Of a stretch of DNA of 6,187 nt, positions 5,420-6,187 are shown in pieces. The DNA comes from Candidatus Roizmanbacteria bacterium (GTDB lineage: Bacteria > Patescibacteriota > Microgenomatia > UBA1406 > GWC2-37-13). The notes below the pieces were generated by a model, which saw nothing but the letters and a program-made list of their open reading frames with translations, ran no database searches and was not told the origin of the DNA. Made by a program: the position numbers and the translations under genes. The stretch covers positions 1 to 6,187 of the forward strand of contig JAAXWV010000084.1 of the NCBI GenBank assembly GCA_013334845.1. The letters are read 5' to 3'. Positions within the stretch are counted from its first letter, which is position 1. Every line of letters begins with the position of its first letter.

Positions 5420-6187
5420 ATGAAAATAGCAATTACCGGTTCTACCGGACTTATTGGTTCACGAATCGTAGAATTACTCTCGCCGGATCTCACATTTATC
5501 CCGGTCACTCAACAAGAAGTAGACATCACAAACAGAGAAAGTCTCGAAAACAAACTTAACAATCTTGATTTTGACCTTTTTCTCCACCTTGCCGCATATA
5601 CTAACGTCGACGGTGCTGAAGAACAACGCGACCTCGCCTATGCCATCAATGTGACAGGAACTAAAAACGTGTTTGAGACCGTCCAAGCGAAAGGAAAAAA
5701 ATTCATTCACGTCTCCACCGATTTCGTCTTTGATGGTGAACAGCCGCCCTACTACGAAGATTCAGTGCCCCACGCGATCTCTTACTATGGACAGACAAAA
5801 CTGGATGCTGAGAATATTGTGAAAGGCAACGCGATGATTGTCCGGCTTTCCTATCCATACCGGGCAGCATTTGAGCCGAAAAAAGATTTTATGCGAGTCA
5901 TCAAATCCCTTCTTGAGCAGGGAAAGGAACTTAAGATGGTCTCGGACTCGCTTATGACGCCAACATTCGTTGATGACATCGCCTATTCACTTAAGTATTT
6001 AATAAATAATTACACTCCGGAGATTTTCCATGTAGTAGGCGCTGATTCGATGTCGCCCTACGAAGCGGGTAAGCTTATTGCCCAGACCTTCGGACTCGAT
6101 GAGAACCTCGTTCAGCCGACAACCTACGAAGAGTATTTTGCCGGCAAGGCCCAACGCCCCCGCCTCGCGGAGATAAAGACCTCCCAG
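5420..6187 (+). CDS. rfbD: dTDP-4-dehydrorhamnose reductase family protein (RmlD-like), 3' truncated
   Basis: The frame is open from ATG 5420 to the last base, giving 256 residues; the family is usually about 280-300, so perhaps 25-45 are missing. RmlD reduces dTDP-4-keto-L-rhamnose to dTDP-L-rhamnose with NAD(P)H. The product has the Rossmann motif GSTGLIGS (7-14), HLAAYTNVDGAEE (56-68), VSTDFVFDG (98-106) with Thr100 and Asp101, the catalytic YGQTK (Tyr123, Lys127), the substrate-domain segment MTPTFVDDIA (179-188), and RPRLAEIKTSQ at the truncated end, like the 'RP..s.L.tsk' end motif of RmlD. Where RmlD usually has R-T-S-W-(V/L)-Y, this protein has RLSYPYR (142-148), so the exact keto-sugar substrate is less certain. 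The position 23 nt after rfbB supports the rhamnose assignment. No Shine-Dalgarno precedes the start, and it is probably transcribed from the rfbB promoter. Confidence 0.87.
   Translation, partial: MKIAITGSTGLIGSRIVELLSPDLTFIPVTQQEVDITNRESLENKLNNLDFDLFLHLAAYTNVDGAEEQRDLAYAINVTGTKNVFETVQAKGKKFIHVSTDFVFDGEQPPYYEDSVPHAISYYGQTKLDAENIVKGNAMIVRLSYPYRAAFEPKKDFMRVIKSLLEQGKELKMVSDSLMTPTFVDDIAYSLKYLINNYTPEIFHVVGADSMSPYEAGKLIAQTFGLDENLVQPTTYEEYFAGKAQRPRLAEIKTSQ

Overview
The window looks like a gene-dense piece of a chromosome from a small-genome bacterium. I favour the Candidate Phyla Radiation (Patescibacteria), probably Microgenomates. The reasons are the short or divergent versions of common enzymes (a MiaB without its TRAM domain, a WecA/MraY-family protein with an unusual active-site motif), intergenic gaps of mostly 4 to 56 nt, 4-nt ATGA gene overlaps, and the lack of Shine-Dalgarno sequences. 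This placement is inference from protein character; no rRNA or other marker is present. UGA ends two ORFs exactly where the next gene begins, so the standard bacterial code (11) fits and a recoded-UGA lineage such as Gracilibacteria does not.

Layout, all on the + strand. (1) 1-102 is the Lys/Glu/Ala-rich C-terminal tail of an unidentified protein. (2) 236-1567 is glyA, serine hydroxymethyltransferase, with its own promoter just before the start codon. (3) 1624-4150 is a three-gene unit joined by two ATGA overlaps: a small three-helix membrane protein with a DUF1648-like motif, a polyprenyl-phosphate sugar-1-phosphate transferase of the WecA/TagO/MraY superfamily, and a TRAM-less miaB. (4) 4151-4385 is the one sizeable gap (235 nt). 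It holds a GC-rich imperfect inverted repeat, a 21-bp hairpin resembling dispersed intergenic repeats, a 28-bp AT-rich tract of four 7-bp units, and a promoter. (5) 4386-5396 is rfbB/rmlB, followed 23 nt later by rfbD/rmlD, which runs off the window end.

Functionally, the WecA-like protein would start lipid-linked glycan synthesis at the membrane, and the RmlB and RmlD proteins would supply dTDP-deoxysugars, probably dTDP-L-rhamnose if rfbA and rfbC lie nearby. Much of the window therefore serves the cell envelope, with one-carbon metabolism (glyA) and tRNA modification (miaB) interleaved.

The two strongest observations are these. First, all three likely transcription units have an extended -10 box (TGnTATnnT) ending only 6 to 8 nt before the ATG, which predicts leaderless or nearly leaderless mRNAs. 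Second, the WecA-like protein replaces two normally conserved catalytic-site aspartates (Lys170 and Tyr232) while keeping the rest of the family signature. I found no wholly new multi-gene system, no CRISPR array, no tRNA or rRNA gene, and no intact mobile element.
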